Notes: generated by a model not told the origin, from the sequence alone. 64,000 bases of DNA from an uncultured Granulosicoccus sp. (GCA_947495035.1 CANLXI010000012.1:1-64000), one strand, 5' to 3'; shown: positions 49,566 through 60,800, counted from the first letter of the stretch. A program made the numbers and translations.

Positions 49566-50846
49566 TCAGCTGGCCTTGAGCAGCGCCTCGACCGTGACCA
49601 GTCGGCCGGTTGCCGCCTTGACGATTTCACCGGGTGTAGTCAGGTCGATACCGGCCTGCTGCAGTCGACGAGCCAGCAACAGATTGTTGGCACTCGGGAT
49701 GGAACTCTGCTTCGGCTCCGGCATTTCGGATTGAATGATCAGCAGTGCTGCCGTCACAAGATCCGTATAGGTGATTTCACCGTTATGATTGCGATACCAG
49801 TCGCGCGCAGTCTGGCAGGCATCGATGAACTCGACCGGAAAGTCCCAGTCGGCGATCAACCAGCTACTGACGATGACTCGCAGCTTGTCGATCACACCAG
49901 CCAGTTGCTCTTCATCATTGAAGCGATCGGCATGCTGATTGGCATGCGTCAGTATCAGCAGCTCACCCACGTCAGCCGTCAGAGCCACCATCATGGCCAC
50001 TTCCGGCTTCAGATGCGGCACCTCTCTGGCCAGCACCTGAACGATGGCCGATGACAATCGTGTGCGCTGGATGTACCTGCGCAGTCGTTTGCCAATCACT
50101 TCATTGGCGGGAATCATGGTATTTCGTTGCAGGAGCTCCGACAGATTGCGCTGGGTTTCCTCCACCCCCATACGGGTGATGGCACCGCGAATACTGGAGG
50201 TGGCATCCGAACTGGCAGCGTCAATACTGTTGGCAACTCGCACGATATGCACAGCGAGTCCGGGGTCGCTCTGAATGACTTCGGCCAACTCGGGAATACC
50301 ACCGACCTGCTTGTAGGCAGCCAGAATCCGGGTGGCAGCATCCCTGGAGCTGGCCAGCGTGACGTTACGACTCTTGATGGCCGCCACGATATCGTCAAAG
50401 ACGACATTGTCGTCCTCTCCGACCTGAACATCCATCACACTGATGGCGTTTTTCTGCTGTTCCTTGAGCAATATGCTCAGTTGCTCGCGGCCGAATCTGA
50501 CGATTCTCGCCACCGTACTGGTTCGCGCACTCTGGTACGCGCCCTTGTCCTGAAACAGGGGCTGCAGGGCTTCGCTTGTGTTGGCATTGATGACACCCAC
50601 CTCATCCTTGCCGGAATACAGATTGAGGGAACCATCAACAAGGTACATCAGCCAGCGGTGGGAGTTCTCGGGCTTTATCTGGTCGTTGCGCTGCACATGT
50701 ACCACGGTGGCAGTCTTGCACAGGGCCTCGCGATTGCTGGCGTTCAGTTCGCTTACTGGCGACACGGCAGCGGCCGCCGCCAATATCACCGACCCGCTCT
50801 CATCGGCGCCTGATGTCACTGGGTTCGAATCGCTCTTGAAAACCAT
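49566..50846 (-). CDS. HDOD-domain regulator with N-terminal cNMP-binding-like domain
   Basis: From ATG 50846 the product is 426 residues. Residues about 20-140 look like a cyclic-nucleotide-binding-type beta roll (SRWLMYLVDGSLNLY-like strands). The C-terminal two thirds are an HDOD module (VGGIPELAEVIQSDPGLAVHIVRVANS and IRGAITRMGVEETQ). HDOD proteins act in signalling and chemotaxis-type control without the catalytic HD residues. An AGG is five bases before the start. No partner kinase lies adjacent. Confidence 0.85.
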   Translation of the reverse strand: MVFKSDSNPVTSGADESGSVILAAAAAVSPVSELNASNREALCKTATVVHVQRNDQIKPENSHRWLMYLVDGSLNLYSGKDEVGVINANTSEALQPLFQDKGAYQSARTSTVARIVRFGREQLSILLKEQQKNAISVMDVQVGEDDNVVFDDIVAAIKSRNVTLASSRDAATRILAAYKQVGGIPELAEVIQSDPGLAVHIVRVANSIDAASSDATSSIRGAITRMGVEETQRNLSELLQRNTMIPANEVIGKRLRRYIQRTRLSSAIVQVLAREVPHLKPEVAMMVALTADVGELLILTHANQHADRFNDEEQLAGVIDKLRVIVSSWLIADWDFPVEFIDACQTARDWYRNHNGEITYTDLVTAALLIIQSEMPEPKQSSIPSANNLLLARRLQQAGIDLTTPGEIVKAATGRLVTVEALLKAS

Positions 50847-51131
50847 AGTACCTGTATCTTCCTGTTGACCGATCGGCGCTTGATACCGTCTCGGCAAAAC
50901 CACTGATTCTGAGAATGATGGCGGCTAACATCCGGAAAAGTTTACTGATCATCCCTCATGGGATGTGTTCGGGACGCGTAGTCCGGACTGCACCCGGGAT
51001 CCGTGGTTCGAGACTTGCCGTCCGCAAGGTACGGGCCGAAATGCGTGATACCTGGCATACAGTCCGACGCATGCCGTCCGGGACACGGAGCCCGGAACGA
51101 CATGCCCACTTCGATGAACCGACTCACGCCC

Positions 51132-53090
51132 TCAGTTGGTGTTGCTGCAATCCAGGTCCGATCCGTACGGACTGATATGGTTGGCTGGAATCTCGTCATC
51201 CTTGGTCACTTCCGAGCTTGGCAACGGGAGTGTCGTTCTGAAGGAATCGTCCGCCTCTGCCCCCAAAGCCTCAGCCCTGGCCGTTATCTCGACATAGGAC
51301 CACAGGGAATTACTGGCCGGATACAGCATCTCGAAATACCCCGAGCCGTTCTTGTCCGTGGTCAGAGACCCACCGGAAATGGTGGCGTAGTCCTCATCAT
51401 CGATGGCAGCCAGCGCGGCCGGATCCTGCGGGTCCAGCGAACCGTTGTTGTTGAAGTCCTCGCCGGAGTCCAGCAGACGGTTGCCATTGTCATCTTCACT
51501 GTCGCAGTTGACACTGCCACCGAACATGGCCCAATGATGTGCCGACCAGTTCTCGATATCCGGGGCATACTCGAAGCCACCTTCGTTGACCAGAACCATA
51601 TACCCCTTCGTGTATCGAATCGGGCGGATGGACAGTTTCACGGTGGCATCTTCCAATGGGGTACCACTACCATCGGCAACCTGCACGATGAACGGCAATG
51701 CATACTGGGTACCCAGCGGCTTGATGTTGATTTCGTTCGATGTACCAATCGTCACATTCAGAGCACGCTCGACCACCGTCAGATTCAGCTCATCCATCAG
51801 TTCCGTTCCCTTGACACGGGCTTCGATCAGGATGTCATCCAGCTCGGTGGCATTGGCACCGGCAGTAAACGCAACACTGGCCACCCCCGAACTGTTGGTC
51901 TTGGCCGATGCCGGATTCAGCTGACCGCCCTTCAGGTCCACACTGGTGAAGTCCACGGTCTGATTCTTCACCGGATTGCCATTGTCATCGGTAACCAGCG
52001 CCATCAGGGTGCTCGCCTCGTTTGCATGCACCCGTGTGGTTGTTGCGTCTATGGACACATCGCCCGGCACCGTGGCCACGAATTCCACATCGACACTGGT
52101 CTTGGGATTGCCGGCCTGTGCACCTTCCACCGTCACCTTGGCAGGGCCGGCGCTGCTCGAGCGAAGCAGAATCGTCGCCTTGCCGGTTGCATCCGTCAAC
52201 ACCGTAGAGTCACCCACGATCTCACCGGCAGTGGTGGAAAAACGCAGCTCGCGCCCCGACACCACCGACCCCTGGCTGCTCCAGAAGACGACGATGCGAT
52301 TGTTCTGGGACACGGGCAATTCCGCATTACTGGTATTGCTGGCAAAGCGCAGAACATCTTCTGCAACTTCGAAACTGTGCGTGGCGGTGACCGTACTGTT
52401 CAGCGCACTGATGCGGATCTTGTCGTCGGAATTGTCCGAACCGACCAGAATGGACACCCGTCCATCAGGGTCCGTGACGACCAGCGACGGTTCGATGCTG
52501 TTGCCGACCGATGAGGTTACATCGATCACCTGATTGGATATCGGCTCACCATTACCGGCAATCAGGCTCAGTACCAACTCTGCCTTGTCACCCAGAACCA
52601 GTGTGTCCGGCCCGGTCACCTCGAGCGTGCTACCCAGTGCCGTCACCTTGACTTCCGCATCGTTGCTGCCCGAAGCGACGGTAACGATGATGTCCCGGTT
52701 CTGAAAATCCTGGGGAAGCTTCAGCGTGGCGCTGGCCTCGCCGTTCTCATCGGTAGTTTCAGAGATGTTCTGCAGTACACCGCCGGTCGAACTGAAGGTT
52801 ACCGGCGTATCCGCCAGAGCATTGTTGTTCTCATCTGTCACCAGAGCTGTAATGTTGGCTACATCGGTGCCGCCGGTATTGATGCTGTTGACATTGCTCA
52901 ATACACGCAGACTGAGCTCATCGGCGCTGCCGCCATCGCCATCTCCATCAGTGCCGTTATCGACATCGCCACCGGTATTGAAGTCCGGCTGACCGGTACT
53001 GTCAGTGGTGCCGTCTTCATTGCGTTGTCCGCAGGCCGACAGCAAGATACTGGTCGCCAGCAGCAATACACCCAGATTCAACTTGTCCAT
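51132..53090 (-). CDS. Large Ig-like-repeat lipoprotein
   Basis: The 652-residue protein has a signal peptide with lipobox LLSAC and an acidic Gly/Asp linker of about 30 residues. About four or five Ig-like (Big_1/invasin-type) beta domains follow, with patterns such as ANITALVTDENNNALADTPVTFSS. Near residues 570-600 a DDNGNRLLDSGEDFNNNGSLDP segment resembles calcium-binding EF-hand/dockerin-type loops. It is probably a surface-exposed lipoprotein or adhesin-like protein. The outer-membrane barrel gene lies just upstream on the same strand. ATG 53090 begins the signal peptide; a start at 53120 would add ten residues. Confidence 0.85.
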   Translation of the reverse strand: MDKLNLGVLLLATSILLSACGQRNEDGTTDSTGQPDFNTGGDVDNGTDGDGDGGSADELSLRVLSNVNSINTGGTDVANITALVTDENNNALADTPVTFSSTGGVLQNISETTDENGEASATLKLPQDFQNRDIIVTVASGSNDAEVKVTALGSTLEVTGPDTLVLGDKAELVLSLIAGNGEPISNQVIDVTSSVGNSIEPSLVVTDPDGRVSILVGSDNSDDKIRISALNSTVTATHSFEVAEDVLRFASNTSNAELPVSQNNRIVVFWSSQGSVVSGRELRFSTTAGEIVGDSTVLTDATGKATILLRSSSAGPAKVTVEGAQAGNPKTSVDVEFVATVPGDVSIDATTTRVHANEASTLMALVTDDNGNPVKNQTVDFTSVDLKGGQLNPASAKTNSSGVASVAFTAGANATELDDILIEARVKGTELMDELNLTVVERALNVTIGTSNEINIKPLGTQYALPFIVQVADGSGTPLEDATVKLSIRPIRYTKGYMVLVNEGGFEYAPDIENWSAHHWAMFGGSVNCDSEDDNGNRLLDSGEDFNNNGSLDPQDPAALAAIDDEDYATISGGSLTTDKNGSGYFEMLYPASNSLWSYVEITARAEALGAEADDSFRTTLPLPSSEVTKDDEIPANHISPYGSDLDCSNTN

Positions 53091-53123
53091 TTTTTCAGAC
53101 TCTCTTCTGCGCATGAGCATGAC

Positions 53124-53627
53124 CTACCGGAACCCGCCGAAGTAGTGCTGAAAACCGATGGTCGTCGTGGTGAACGCACCGTCATCGAAATCGAGCACAT
53201 GCAGATTCAGGGCAGTGGTCTCGTTACCGAACAGATTGATGCCGAAGCCCACCGCCGTACCCGCATCGCTGTCGTTGAAGTCCTCGTCGATATCCAGTCT
53301 TGCATGGCCGCCCAGCACATAGACCCCGACTCGGTCCCAGCGGTAGCCCAGACGCAACATGGCTGCCTGATAACTCACCAGGGAGTCGCTGAGGATGCTG
53401 CCACTCTGATCAGAGGCGGCTCCCGCTTCAAGTTCGATACCGACAAAGTCGAGTAACTGGATACCGACAGTGGCCGTGATGGTGCCCAGGCTCTTGTCAC
53501 CACCGTCGGTGACATCGACACTGCCGTCGGCAAACCCTGCGCCAAAATACAGCTTGGTGACATCTGCGTGCGCAGTGCCTGCCAGTAGGCCAAGGCTCAG
53601 CACCAATCCGCTGAGTAGTCTTCTCAT
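53124..53627 (-). CDS. Small outer-membrane beta-barrel protein
   Basis: This 167-residue protein has a classical signal peptide (MRRLLSGLVLSLGLLAGTAHA). Alternating strands (KLYFGAGFADGSVDV, MLRLGYRWDRVGVYVLGGHARL) form a likely 8-stranded barrel, ending in FQHYFGGFR. It resembles general OmpA-like or OmpW-like opacity barrels without a specific family match. It is transcribed immediately before the Ig-like lipoprotein (33 bp), so they probably form an operon. Confidence 0.8.
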   Translation of the reverse strand: MRRLLSGLVLSLGLLAGTAHADVTKLYFGAGFADGSVDVTDGGDKSLGTITATVGIQLLDFVGIELEAGAASDQSGSILSDSLVSYQAAMLRLGYRWDRVGVYVLGGHARLDIDEDFNDSDAGTAVGFGINLFGNETTALNLHVLDFDDGAFTTTTIGFQHYFGGFR

Positions 53628-53844
53628 GAAACAATTCTCCAGTTAACGACTGCTTCATCACATTCCTGCGTGGAAGCGTTTTGAATTTGGCGATCCAGCG
53701 GGCAACGCAAGCCCCGCCGAGAAAAAACTTGAGTCAGAACAGAAACGTCCATCAAAAATGTCGGCCACTCCTCGAATTTCCTTAGCGTTTTGTTGTCCTG
53801 TACACATTGCCGCATGAATCAGACGAACAAGGTCACGACTCGGT

Positions 53845-54441
53845 ATGATTGACCCCATCCACAAGCAGCGACTGAAAATCGTGCCGTATCCCCGCAAACG
53901 TCCGGATCGGACATCCGCAAGAATCAGCCTGGCAGACACGGTGTCGATTCATTGGCGACTGCTCATCCAGTGCCTGCTGGCCATGGCATTGCTTGCCTCA
54001 TGCAGCAACCGTACCGAGCTGGACGATTCGGTTGCCGAGCTCACCCTGAAGACACTCTCCGGCCAGCCCGTGAAGGTTGGCGACGCCACGGGACCACTGC
54101 TGATCAATTTCTGGTCGACCAGCTGTGTCATCTGCGTGAAGGAGATGCCGGACATGGCTCGTCTGTATGGCGACTACGCCGACAAGGGCCTGGAGCTGGT
54201 GGCCGTCGCCATGGCCTACGACCCACCCAACCATGTGCTGGAGTTGGCAGAGGCCTGGAATTTCCCGTTTCCGGTAGCGCTGGATATCAATGGAGAGGCC
54301 GTCGCCGCCTTCGGCGGCATCAAGGGCACCCCGACCAGTTACCTGCTTGATTCGGAAGGTAGACTGGTCAAGCGTTACGTCGGCGCCATACCGTTCGACG
54401 GACTGCGCGAAGAACTCGACGAACTGTTCGGAATCAGCTGA
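53845..54441 (+). CDS. TlpA-like thioredoxin-fold lipoprotein
   Basis: The 198-residue product has a lipobox-like LLASC after a hydrophobic stretch near residues 40-52, then a thioredoxin fold. The redox motif is CVIC (C94, C97) in FWSTSCVICVKEMP, and GIKGTPTSYLLD contains the cis-proline. It probably reduces disulfides in the periplasm or supports cytochrome c assembly. The first 32 residues are basic and polar; GTG 53941 is an alternative start closer to the signal core. It is translationally close to hemJ (2-bp gap). Confidence 0.85.
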   Translation: MIDPIHKQRLKIVPYPRKRPDRTSARISLADTVSIHWRLLIQCLLAMALLASCSNRTELDDSVAELTLKTLSGQPVKVGDATGPLLINFWSTSCVICVKEMPDMARLYGDYADKGLELVAVAMAYDPPNHVLELAEAWNFPFPVALDINGEAVAAFGGIKGTPTSYLLDSEGRLVKRYVGAIPFDGLREELDELFGIS

Positions 54442-54443
54442 TA

Positions 54444-54875
54444 ATGCTCTGGATGAAATCCCTGCACGTGATCTTCATGGTCACCTGGTTTGCCGGACTG
54501 TTCTACCTGCCGCGTGTCTTCGTGTATCACGCCATGAGCGACCAGAACAATCTTGCACAAATGGAAACGTTCAAGGTCATGGAGCGAAAGCTGATGGCCA
54601 TGACGAATATCGGCGGCCTGCTGACCATCGTCTTTGGCAGCCTGCTGTTGATCATCTGGCTGCCCGGGTTGCTGACGCTGGACTGGATGAAGCTGAAACT
54701 GCTGCTGGTCAGCGGGCTGATCGTCTACCACGTCTATTGTGCACACCTGGTGAAGGTGTTTCGCGATGATGCCAACACGCGATCGCATGTCTGGTATCGC
54801 TGGTTCAATGAAGTGCCTGTCCTGTTTCTGGCAGGCATCGTCATTCTGGTCATCGTACGACCCTTCAACGGATGA
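54444..54875 (+). CDS. hemJ: Protoporphyrinogen oxidase HemJ
   Basis: The 143-residue four-helix membrane protein oxidises protoporphyrinogen IX to protoporphyrin IX in heme synthesis. Conserved elements include KSLHVIFMVTWFAGLFYLPR at the N-terminus, MERKLMAMT and KLKLLLV, and the final RWFNEVPV. The gene follows the TlpA-like gene and is convergent with rppH. Confidence 0.93.
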   Translation: MLWMKSLHVIFMVTWFAGLFYLPRVFVYHAMSDQNNLAQMETFKVMERKLMAMTNIGGLLTIVFGSLLLIIWLPGLLTLDWMKLKLLLVSGLIVYHVYCAHLVKVFRDDANTRSHVWYRWFNEVPVLFLAGIVILVIVRPFNG

Positions 54876-54950
54876 ACCGTCGGCCGCTGCCGCCTGGCAC
54901 CTGCATGCCGTGCCGGCGGCGGCGGCTGATCGAGAGCTCTTTCGCCTTGT

Positions 54951-55433
54951 TCAGCCTTGCACGGGTACCAGCAAGGGCTGCAGTTCAGTCAGTGCCCGCT
55001 TGTAGACCTTGCGCTTGAAGAAGATCACCTGCCGCGAAGGCTCCCAGTAATCCACCCAGCGCCAGTGATCAAACTCCGGTTTGGGACTGTTCGCCAGATC
55101 GACGGCGGTTTCGCTGCCCATCATCCGCAGCATGTACCAGATCTGTTTCTGACCGATGCACAGCGGCTTCTGGTGCCGTCGCACATACCGTTTGGGCAAA
55201 CGGTATCTCAGCCACTCTCGTGTACAACCCAATACGTCGACATCACCGGGTGATAACCCTGTCTCCTCTTTCAGCTCGCGGTACATGGCCTCCTCGGGAG
55301 ATTCGGCAAGGTCGATTCCGCCCTGCGGAAACTGCCATGCGTTCTGACCGACTCGTCTTGCCCAGAAAACCTGTCCTTTGCTGTTGCTCAGAATGATGCC
55401 GACATTCGCTCGATAGCCATCGCAATCAATCAT
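54951..55433 (-). CDS. rppH: RNA 5'-pyrophosphohydrolase
   Basis: The 160-residue Nudix enzyme removes pyrophosphate from the 5' end of triphosphorylated RNAs to begin mRNA decay. It starts [15 protein letters not shown], has WQFPQGGI and the Nudix box [26 protein letters not shown] 55433 gives the canonical N-terminus; the frame extends upstream to 55469 without support. It is convergent with hemJ. Confidence 0.97.
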   Translation of the reverse strand: MIDCDGYRANVGIILSNSKGQVFWARRVGQNAWQFPQGGIDLAESPEEAMYRELKEETGLSPGDVDVLGCTREWLRYRLPKRYVRRHQKPLCIGQKQIWYMLRMMGSETAVDLANSPKPEFDHWRWVDYWEPSRQVIFFKRKVYKRALTELQPLLVPVQG

Positions 55434-55635
55434 GTCGGTGCTCAATGTTTGTTGATACACCCGATTCAACCAAAAAAACTCGCCACTGGCAAACAGACAA
55501 GCACCAACCAGACCACAGTGTCACGCCGCAGAGTGGCAATTGGCCGAAACGGAACCGCTCTCACAAGCTCATACGCGCGGATTTCCACGAAGACTGATGC
55601 GCCTGGGGAAGCTGGTCGGAACGTTGCTGCCTGAC

Positions 55636-56205
55636 TCAGGTTCTCGGCAGTGTTACACCCTGTTGCCCCTGGTATTTTCCTCCGCGATCGGCATAGGAGG
55701 TCTCGCAGACTTCGTCGCTTTCGAAAAACAGCATCTGCGCGATGCCTTCATTGGCGTAGATCTTGGCCGGCAAGGGCGTCGTATTGGAAAATTCCAGTGT
55801 CACATGGCCCTCCCACTCGGGCTCCAGTGGTGTCACATTGACGATGATGCCGCAGCGCGCATAGGTGCTCTTGCCCAGACAGACCGTAAGCACGTTTCGC
55901 GGAATGCGAAAGTACTCCACCGTACGCGCCAGCGCGAAGGAGTTGGGCGGAATGATGCAGGTGTCGGATTGCACATCGACAAAACTGCCTGAATCGAACG
56001 CCTTGGGATCGACAATGGCGTGGTTGATATTGGTGAATATCTTGAATTCATCGGCACAACGCACGTCATAGCCATAGCTCGAAGTGCCATAGGAGACGAT
56101 GCGTTGATCATTGTGATCCACTCGTACCTGGCCCGATTCGAACGGCTCGATCATGCCGTTGCTTTCGGCCATGCGCCGGATCCACTTGTCGGATTTGATG
56201 CTCAC
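55636..56205 (-). CDS. dcd: dCTP deaminase
   Basis: The 189-residue enzyme deaminates dCTP to dUTP for thymidylate synthesis. Motifs include [11 protein letters not shown] at the N-terminus, the catalytic region [18 protein letters not shown] and the C-terminal [11 protein letters not shown] lid. It starts at GTG 56205, overlapping the stop of mrp by four bases. The gene is transcribed after mrp. Confidence 0.97.
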   Translation of the reverse strand: MSIKSDKWIRRMAESNGMIEPFESGQVRVDHNDQRIVSYGTSSYGYDVRCADEFKIFTNINHAIVDPKAFDSGSFVDVQSDTCIIPPNSFALARTVEYFRIPRNVLTVCLGKSTYARCGIIVNVTPLEPEWEGHVTLEFSNTTPLPAKIYANEGIAQMLFFESDEVCETSYADRGGKYQGQQGVTLPRT

Positions 56206-57293
56206 GTATTCTGTATCACGATATTGGGGAAAGCGGCCGAGTAGTCCTTGGCCTGACGGGAAAGACGCGCAGCGGCCTTGCGAGCGATCTCTCTGTAGAT
56301 TTCGGCGGTACGGCCATCGGGATCGGCAACCACCGTCGGTTTGCCACTGTCGGCATTCAGCCGGATACCCATTTCCAGCGGCAGCGACCCGAGCAGCTCG
56401 ATGCCCGCTTCGGACGCCATACTCTGACCGCCACCGGCACCGAAGATGTGCTCCTCATGGCCACACTGGCTACAGATATGCGTCGACATGTTCTCGACCA
56501 CGCCGAGAATCGGCACCTCGACCTTCTCGAACATCTTCAGGCCCTTGCGGGCATCCAGCAATGCAATATCTTGCGGAGTCGTGACAATGATGGCCCCACT
56601 GACCGGGACTTTCTGTGCCAGCGTCAACTGGGTATCGCCGGTGCCCGGTGGCAGATCGATGATCAGATAGTCCAGGTCCTTCCAGCGGGTATCGTTGAGC
56701 AGTTGCTCCAGCGCCTGGGTGACCATGGGTCCGCGCCAGATCATGGGTGTCTCTTCATCGATCAGGAAGCCGATGGACATGGTCTGTACGCCATAGTTCT
56801 CCATGGGCTCCAGACTCTTGCCATCCTTCGACTCCGGCTGACCGGACAGGCCCATCATGCGCGGCTGGCTGGGCCCATAGATATCGGCATCCAGCAGACC
56901 CACCGTCGCACCCTCGGAAGCCAGTGCCAGCGCCAGATTGACCGACGTCGTGGATTTGCCGACACCACCCTTGCCGGAGGCCACGGCAATGATGTTCTTG
57001 ACGTTTTCGAGCCGTTTCACACCGTGCTGCACACTGTGGGCAATGATCTTCTGCGTCACGTTGACAGTGACATCGGTGATGCCATCCACCGGCGCCAGCT
57101 GCTCGGCCACGCTGGCACGCAGGGTCTCCGCCCAGCGTTGACAGGGATAGGGCATGCACAGGTCAATGCCGACCGACCCCTTGTCGATACGGATATTCTT
57201 GACAGCCTTGGCTGCAGTCAGGCTGATTGCCAGATGGGGATCTTCCATTCCGGCAAGCAGGGATTCGATTTTTTCGCGCGAGACTTCAGACAT
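56202..57293 (-). CDS. mrp: Iron-sulfur cluster carrier ATPase, Mrp/ApbC family
   Basis: The 363-residue product has an N-terminal DUF59/MIP18 segment and a P-loop ATPase with [16 protein letters not shown]. The [14 protein letters not shown] motif, [15 protein letters not shown] and CxxC-type cysteines ([12 protein letters not shown]) bind a 4Fe-4S cluster for transfer to targets. It is head-to-head with metG, a widely conserved arrangement; the 138 bp between them hold both promoters. ATG 57293 is used instead of the longer frame to 57362. Confidence 0.96.
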   Translation of the reverse strand: MSEVSREKIESLLAGMEDPHLAISLTAAKAVKNIRIDKGSVGIDLCMPYPCQRWAETLRASVAEQLAPVDGITDVTVNVTQKIIAHSVQHGVKRLENVKNIIAVASGKGGVGKSTTSVNLALALASEGATVGLLDADIYGPSQPRMMGLSGQPESKDGKSLEPMENYGVQTMSIGFLIDEETPMIWRGPMVTQALEQLLNDTRWKDLDYLIIDLPPGTGDTQLTLAQKVPVSGAIIVTTPQDIALLDARKGLKMFEKVEVPILGVVENMSTHICSQCGHEEHIFGAGGGQSMASEAGIELLGSLPLEMGIRLNADSGKPTVVADPDGRTAEIYREIARKAAARLSRQAKDYSAAFPNIVIQNT

Positions 57294-57431
57294 CCGACTG
57301 CGACACTCCTGTACGAGTATGAACTGGTTGAACGGGACTGTTAAACTACATGCAACCCGCAACTATACACTTCTGCGCAGCGGGGGAAACCCCCGCATTT
57401 CTCACTCAGCCACCACAGTGACACAGACCCG

Positions 57432-59468
57432 ATGAGCCGTCGTATCCTGGTTACCAGCGCCCTTCCCTACGCCAACGGTGCCCTGCACATCGGGCATATG
57501 CTCGAATACATCCAGACCGACGTCTGGGTACGCTACCAGCGTCTCATGGGCAATGACTGCCAATGGGTATGGGCCGATGATGCCCACGGCACGCCCATCA
57601 TGCTCAAGGCGCAGGCCGAAGGCATCGAGCCCGAACAGCTGATTGCACGCGTCAAGACCGAGCACGAACGCGACATTGCCGGCTTTCTGCTGTCGCCGGA
57701 CAACTTCCATACCACCCATTCGGAAGAAAACCGGGAACTGGCCAATCTGATCTATGAACGCAACCGGGACAACGGCAATATCGTACGTCGCACCATCAAG
57801 CAGTTGTACGACCGCGAGCGCGAGATGTTCCTGCCGGATCGCTTCGTCAAGGGTATCTGCCCCAATTGCGGCACACCCGATCAGTACGGCGACAATTGCG
57901 AGAACTGCAGTGCCACCTACGATGCCACAGACCTGAAGGAGCCGATTTCGCAGGTCTCCGGTACCACCCCCGAACTGCGAGACTCCGAACAACTGTTCTT
58001 CGCTCTGGGCAACTTCAGCGAGATGCTGCGCGAATGGACCGACAGCGGCACCTTGCAGCCCGAGGTGGCCAACAAGCTCAGGGAGTGGCTCGAAGGAGGA
58101 CTGAAGGACTGGGACATCTCGCGCAATGCCCCGTATTTCGGTTTCGAGATTCCGGATGCCCCCGGCAAGTATTTCTATGTCTGGCTGGATGCCCCGATTG
58201 CCTACATTGCCAGCCACAAGAATCTGGCAGCACGGACCGGCGAAGACTGGGAAGCCAGCTGGAAACCCGACAGCGACGTCGAGCTGTATCACTTCATCGG
58301 CAAGGACATCATCAATTTCCATGGCCTGTTCTGGCCCGCCATGCTCGAGGGTGCCGGCTTTCGCAAGCCCACCGGCGTGTTCTGTCACGGCTTTCTGACC
58401 GTCGACAACCTGAAGATGTCGAAATCCCGGGGCACCTCCATCACCATCGAGACCTGGCTCAAGCACCTGCAACCGGAATACCTGCGCTACTACTTTGCCT
58501 CCAAGCTCAGTGGCAGCGTGGTCGATCTGAACATGAATTTCGACGACTTCATCACACGCGTCAACGCCGATCTGGTGGGCAAGGTGGTCAATATCGCGAG
58601 TCGCTGCGCCGGCTTCATCAGCAAGCGCTTCGACGGCAAGCTGGCCGCCACCTATCCCGCGGACATGATCGAAGACTACCGGCACTTCACCAGCGCGCAA
58701 AGCATCATCATGCAGTACTACGAGCAACGCGAATACGGCAAGGCGATGCGCGAGATCATGCTGCTGGCAGAGCACGCCAATACCTATATCAATGACGCCG
58801 AGCCCTGGGTGAAGATCAAGGACCCCGAGCAGGCCGAAGCGGTGCAGCAGATCTGCACGGTCGGACTCAACTACTTCCGCATCATTGCCACCTATCTGAG
58901 CCCGGTTCTACCGGAACTGGCGAGCAAGACCGAGCAGTTCCTCAACACGTCGCTGACGCTCGCATCTCTCGAGCAGCCGCTGTGTGATCACGCCATCAAT
59001 CGATTCCAGCCGATGATGACGCGGGTGGAAGCCAGCCAGATCGAGAAGGTCATGGAGGAAACCAAAGCCAATGCCGATGCGCAGAAACCTGCCGCCAGTG
59101 CTGCCGGCAGCAAGGCTGAGGCGTCATTGGAGCCGCTGAAGCCGGAAATCGAGATCGACGACTTCGACAAGGTGGATCTGCGGGTAGCCCTCATCACCGA
59201 CGCTCAACCGGTTGAAGGGGCTGACAAACTGGTACAGCTGACCCTGGACATCGGCATCGAGACGCGTACGGTCTTCGCCGGCATCAAGGCAGCCTACGAC
59301 CCGGCGGATCTGATCGGTCGACGCACCGTCATGGTCGCCAACCTGAAGCCTCGCAAGATGCGTTTCGGCCTGTCCAGCGGCATGGTACTGGCCGCAGGAC
59401 CCGGTGGTTCCGACCTGTTCATTCTGACGCCGGATGACGGAGCCACTGCCGGCATGCGGGTCAAGTAG
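57432..59468 (+). CDS. metG: Methionyl-tRNA synthetase
   Basis: The 678-residue class I synthetase starts [23 protein letters not shown] with the HIGH motif. A zinc-binding insert with two CxxC pairs ([17 protein letters not shown]) follows, then [11 protein letters not shown]-terminal tRNA-binding OB domain ([10 protein letters not shown] ... [13 protein letters not shown]) follows a Lys/Ala-rich linker. Length matches E. coli MetG with the C-terminal dimerisation domain. It precedes the rnf operon on the same strand. Confidence 0.98.
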   Translation: MSRRILVTSALPYANGALHIGHMLEYIQTDVWVRYQRLMGNDCQWVWADDAHGTPIMLKAQAEGIEPEQLIARVKTEHERDIAGFLLSPDNFHTTHSEENRELANLIYERNRDNGNIVRRTIKQLYDREREMFLPDRFVKGICPNCGTPDQYGDNCENCSATYDATDLKEPISQVSGTTPELRDSEQLFFALGNFSEMLREWTDSGTLQPEVANKLREWLEGGLKDWDISRNAPYFGFEIPDAPGKYFYVWLDAPIAYIASHKNLAARTGEDWEASWKPDSDVELYHFIGKDIINFHGLFWPAMLEGAGFRKPTGVFCHGFLTVDNLKMSKSRGTSITIETWLKHLQPEYLRYYFASKLSGSVVDLNMNFDDFITRVNADLVGKVVNIASRCAGFISKRFDGKLAATYPADMIEDYRHFTSAQSIIMQYYEQREYGKAMREIMLLAEHANTYINDAEPWVKIKDPEQAEAVQQICTVGLNYFRIIATYLSPVLPELASKTEQFLNTSLTLASLEQPLCDHAINRFQPMMTRVEASQIEKVMEETKANADAQKPAASAAGSKAEASLEPLKPEIEIDDFDKVDLRVALITDAQPVEGADKLVQLTLDIGIETRTVFAGIKAAYDPADLIGRRTVMVANLKPRKMRFGLSSGMVLAAGPGGSDLFILTPDDGATAGMRVK

Positions 59469-59547
59469 AGAACATGTCGACATCGTGCAACAGGCCGGCG
59501 GCAGGCACTCGCCGCCCGCCACCGCTCTTCCGGTTGTGGATGAGCTG

Positions 59548-60123
59548 ATGCGCGATGTCGCCCTCATCCTGCTGGGCACGGTACTGGTCAACAACTTCGT
59601 GCTGGTGCAGTTTCTCGGTCTGTGTCCATTCATGGGTGTGTCACGGCGCGTGGATTCAGCCCTTGGCATGGGCGTGGCCACCACCTTTGTACTCACCCTG
59701 TCCGCGGCTCTCAGCCACCTGGTGAATCGCTGGCTGCTGATTCCCTTCGACCTGGAATACCTGCGCACCCTGAGTTTCATCGTGGTGATTGCGGTCGTGG
59801 TGCAGTTCACGGAAATCGTCATACGACGTCAGAGTCCCTTGCTGCACCGCGTACTGGGCATCTACCTGCCATTGATCACCACCAACTGCGCGGTACTGGG
59901 TGTGGCACTGCTCAGCGCCAGACAACAGCATGATCTGCGGGATGCGGTGCTCTATGGTTTTGGCGCTGCCGTTGGCTTCACGCTGGTGCTGCTGCTGTTT
60001 TCCGTGCTGCGCGAACGCATCGAACTGGCCGATGTGCCCGCGCCCTTCCGTGGCAGCGCCGTGGCCCTGATGACCGCCGGCATCATGTCACTGGCCTTCA
60101 TGGGCTTCAGCGGTCTCGGGTGA
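59548..60123 (+). CDS. rnfA: Electron transport complex subunit RnfA
   Basis: The 191-residue membrane protein of the Rnf (Rsx) complex couples electron flow between ferredoxin and NADH to ion movement. Typical motifs are [18 protein letters not shown] and the NCAVLG segment in the middle. ATG 59548 begins the first membrane helix; a longer frame from 59434 overlaps metG and lacks support. Its stop overlaps the rnfB start. Confidence 0.95.
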   Translation: MRDVALILLGTVLVNNFVLVQFLGLCPFMGVSRRVDSALGMGVATTFVLTLSAALSHLVNRWLLIPFDLEYLRTLSFIVVIAVVVQFTEIVIRRQSPLLHRVLGIYLPLITTNCAVLGVALLSARQQHDLRDAVLYGFGAAVGFTLVLLLFSVLRERIELADVPAPFRGSAVALMTAGIMSLAFMGFSGLG

Positions 60124-60800
60124 ACACGATGTCGACATCGCTGGCAATGATCGTGTTCATCCTCGTCCTGGCCCTGCTGGGTGCCGTGCTGGGCTGGCTG
60201 TCGGCCTCCAGTGGCTCTCTGACGCTGCGTCGCCCTGCCAGCCGACAGACTGACAGGGCCAGCGGAAAGGCGTTCAATACGACGGACACGGCCACAGGCA
60301 ATCCGACCGAGCAGGCACAAACGGCGGACACTTCCGAGGAACAGAGCCTGCTGCCTGCCGATCAGTTGATCGAACGGGTCAATGCCTGTCTGCCACAGAC
60401 GCAATGTGCCCAGTGTGGCCATCCGGGCTGCCGTCCCTATGCCAGTGCCATCATCAACGAAGAGGCGCCGATCAACCAATGCCCTCCCGGCGGTGAGGCA
60501 CTCATTCACGAACTCGCCGATCTGCTCGGCAAGGAGTTCATGCCACTGGACGCCGAGCGTGGCGAGACCAAACCACCACAAGTCGCCCTGATCGACGAAC
60601 CGCTGTGCATCGGTTGCACACTGTGCATTGCTGCCTGCCCGGTTGATGCCATCGTTGGCGCCTCCAGACTCATGCACACCGTCATCATCGATCAGTGCAC
60701 CGGCTGCGAACTCTGCCTGCCACCCTGTCCGGTCGATTGCATCAGTCTGGTTCCGGCCGATGATTCCCTGTCCCACTGGCGCTGGCCCAAACCGGCATGA
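60120..60800 (+). CDS. rnfB: Electron transport complex subunit RnfB
   Basis: The 226-residue protein has one N-terminal membrane helix and a polar linker of about 45 residues, longer than in E. coli. A 4Fe-4S domain follows (CAQCGHPGC plus CPPGG), then two ferredoxin clusters ([12 protein letters not shown] and [12 protein letters not shown]). GTG 60120 overlaps the rnfA stop; ATG 60129 is also possible. It passes electrons within the Rnf complex. Confidence 0.94.
   Translation: MNTMSTSLAMIVFILVLALLGAVLGWLSASSGSLTLRRPASRQTDRASGKAFNTTDTATGNPTEQAQTADTSEEQSLLPADQLIERVNACLPQTQCAQCGHPGCRPYASAIINEEAPINQCPPGGEALIHELADLLGKEFMPLDAERGETKPPQVALIDEPLCIGCTLCIAACPVDAIVGASRLMHTVIIDQCTGCELCLPPCPVDCISLVPADDSLSHWRWPKPA

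Noticed and set aside
51003-52514. 503-residue open frame on the plus strand
   Set aside because: It is antisense to the Ig-like lipoprotein gene; its length reflects high G+C and codon bias of the real gene.
55434-55635. Possible tRNA or small RNA between rppH and dcd
   Set aside because: No cloverleaf arms or conserved TPsiC-like sequence could be found.
57402-58775. 457-residue open frame on the minus strand
   Set aside because: It lies antisense to metG and has no domain or ribosome-binding site.
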